Below, piece after piece: positions 13,164 to 13,187 of a stretch of DNA of 13,187 nucleotides. Positions within the stretch are counted from its first letter, which is position 1, and each line of letters begins with the position of its first letter. The DNA lies in assembly GCA_964501335.1 (NCBI GenBank), contig CAZCTC010000123.1, positions 1 through 13,187 of the forward strand. The letters run 5' to 3'. This stretch comes from CAZCTC01 sp964501335 (GTDB lineage Bacteria; Chloroflexota; Anaerolineae; B4-G1; SLSP01). Under the pieces are notes generated by a model. The model made no database searches and was not told where the DNA came from. It saw nothing but the letters and a program-made list of their open reading frames with translations. The position numbers and the translations under genes are program-made.

Positions 13164-13187
13164 GACTAACGCAGCGGTCGCGTTTTT

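Overview
The window looks like a chromosomal stretch from a member of the Chloroflexota, most likely an Anaerolineae-type bacterium. This is an inference from character and not from a marker gene. The genes have strong AGGAGG-type ribosome binding sites and many Leu-TTG codons. Lipoproteins carry Thr/Pro-rich linkers after the lipid-attached Cys. The intergenic regions are packed with repeats. No rRNA, tRNA, CRISPR array, phage gene or intact transposase was seen.

Layout. 1-435 is repeat DNA: a 154-bp tandem duplication leading into a hairpin-bearing element. 436-1425 is a WYL/HTH transcriptional regulator. 1426-1934 holds a hairpin element (minus orientation) split by a 224-bp MITE. 1935-4453 is a tight operon: a 64-residue peptide, an ABC ATPase and two membrane permease subunits, the last three overlapping by ATGA. 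4720-6141 is a membrane-anchored S41-type protease. 6438-7571 (minus) is a lipoprotein with two copies of a ~120-residue domain. 7572-8132 holds the second MITE copy and another hairpin element. 8133-9431 is a serine beta-lactamase-fold lipoprotein. 9645-10442 is a YhfC-type intramembrane protease homologue, followed by a DUF3887-like lipoprotein (10509-10949). 11149-11766 is a five-span membrane protein that may be a distant SpoIIM relative. 11955-13007 is an M42 metallo-aminopeptidase.

Function. The proteins share an envelope and proteolysis theme: one exporter, three lipoproteins, and several proteases or hydrolases. The peptide-ABC-permease-permease unit, flanked by a WYL regulator and an S41 protease, could be a small peptide export or stress cassette, but no peptide-modifying enzyme is present.

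The most striking content is non-coding. A family of roughly 100-180-bp elements occurs in almost every large intergenic gap, in both orientations. Each has a 14-18-bp hairpin with a near-constant hexaloop (TTCTGA on one strand, TCAGAA on the other), while the arm sequences differ between copies yet stay perfectly paired. A 7-bp GTAGACA-type repeat lies at several gene 3' ends and inside the MITE. The two MITE copies differ at one base in 224 and have 7-8-bp target duplications. One sits inside a hairpin element, so the order of insertion can be read directly.
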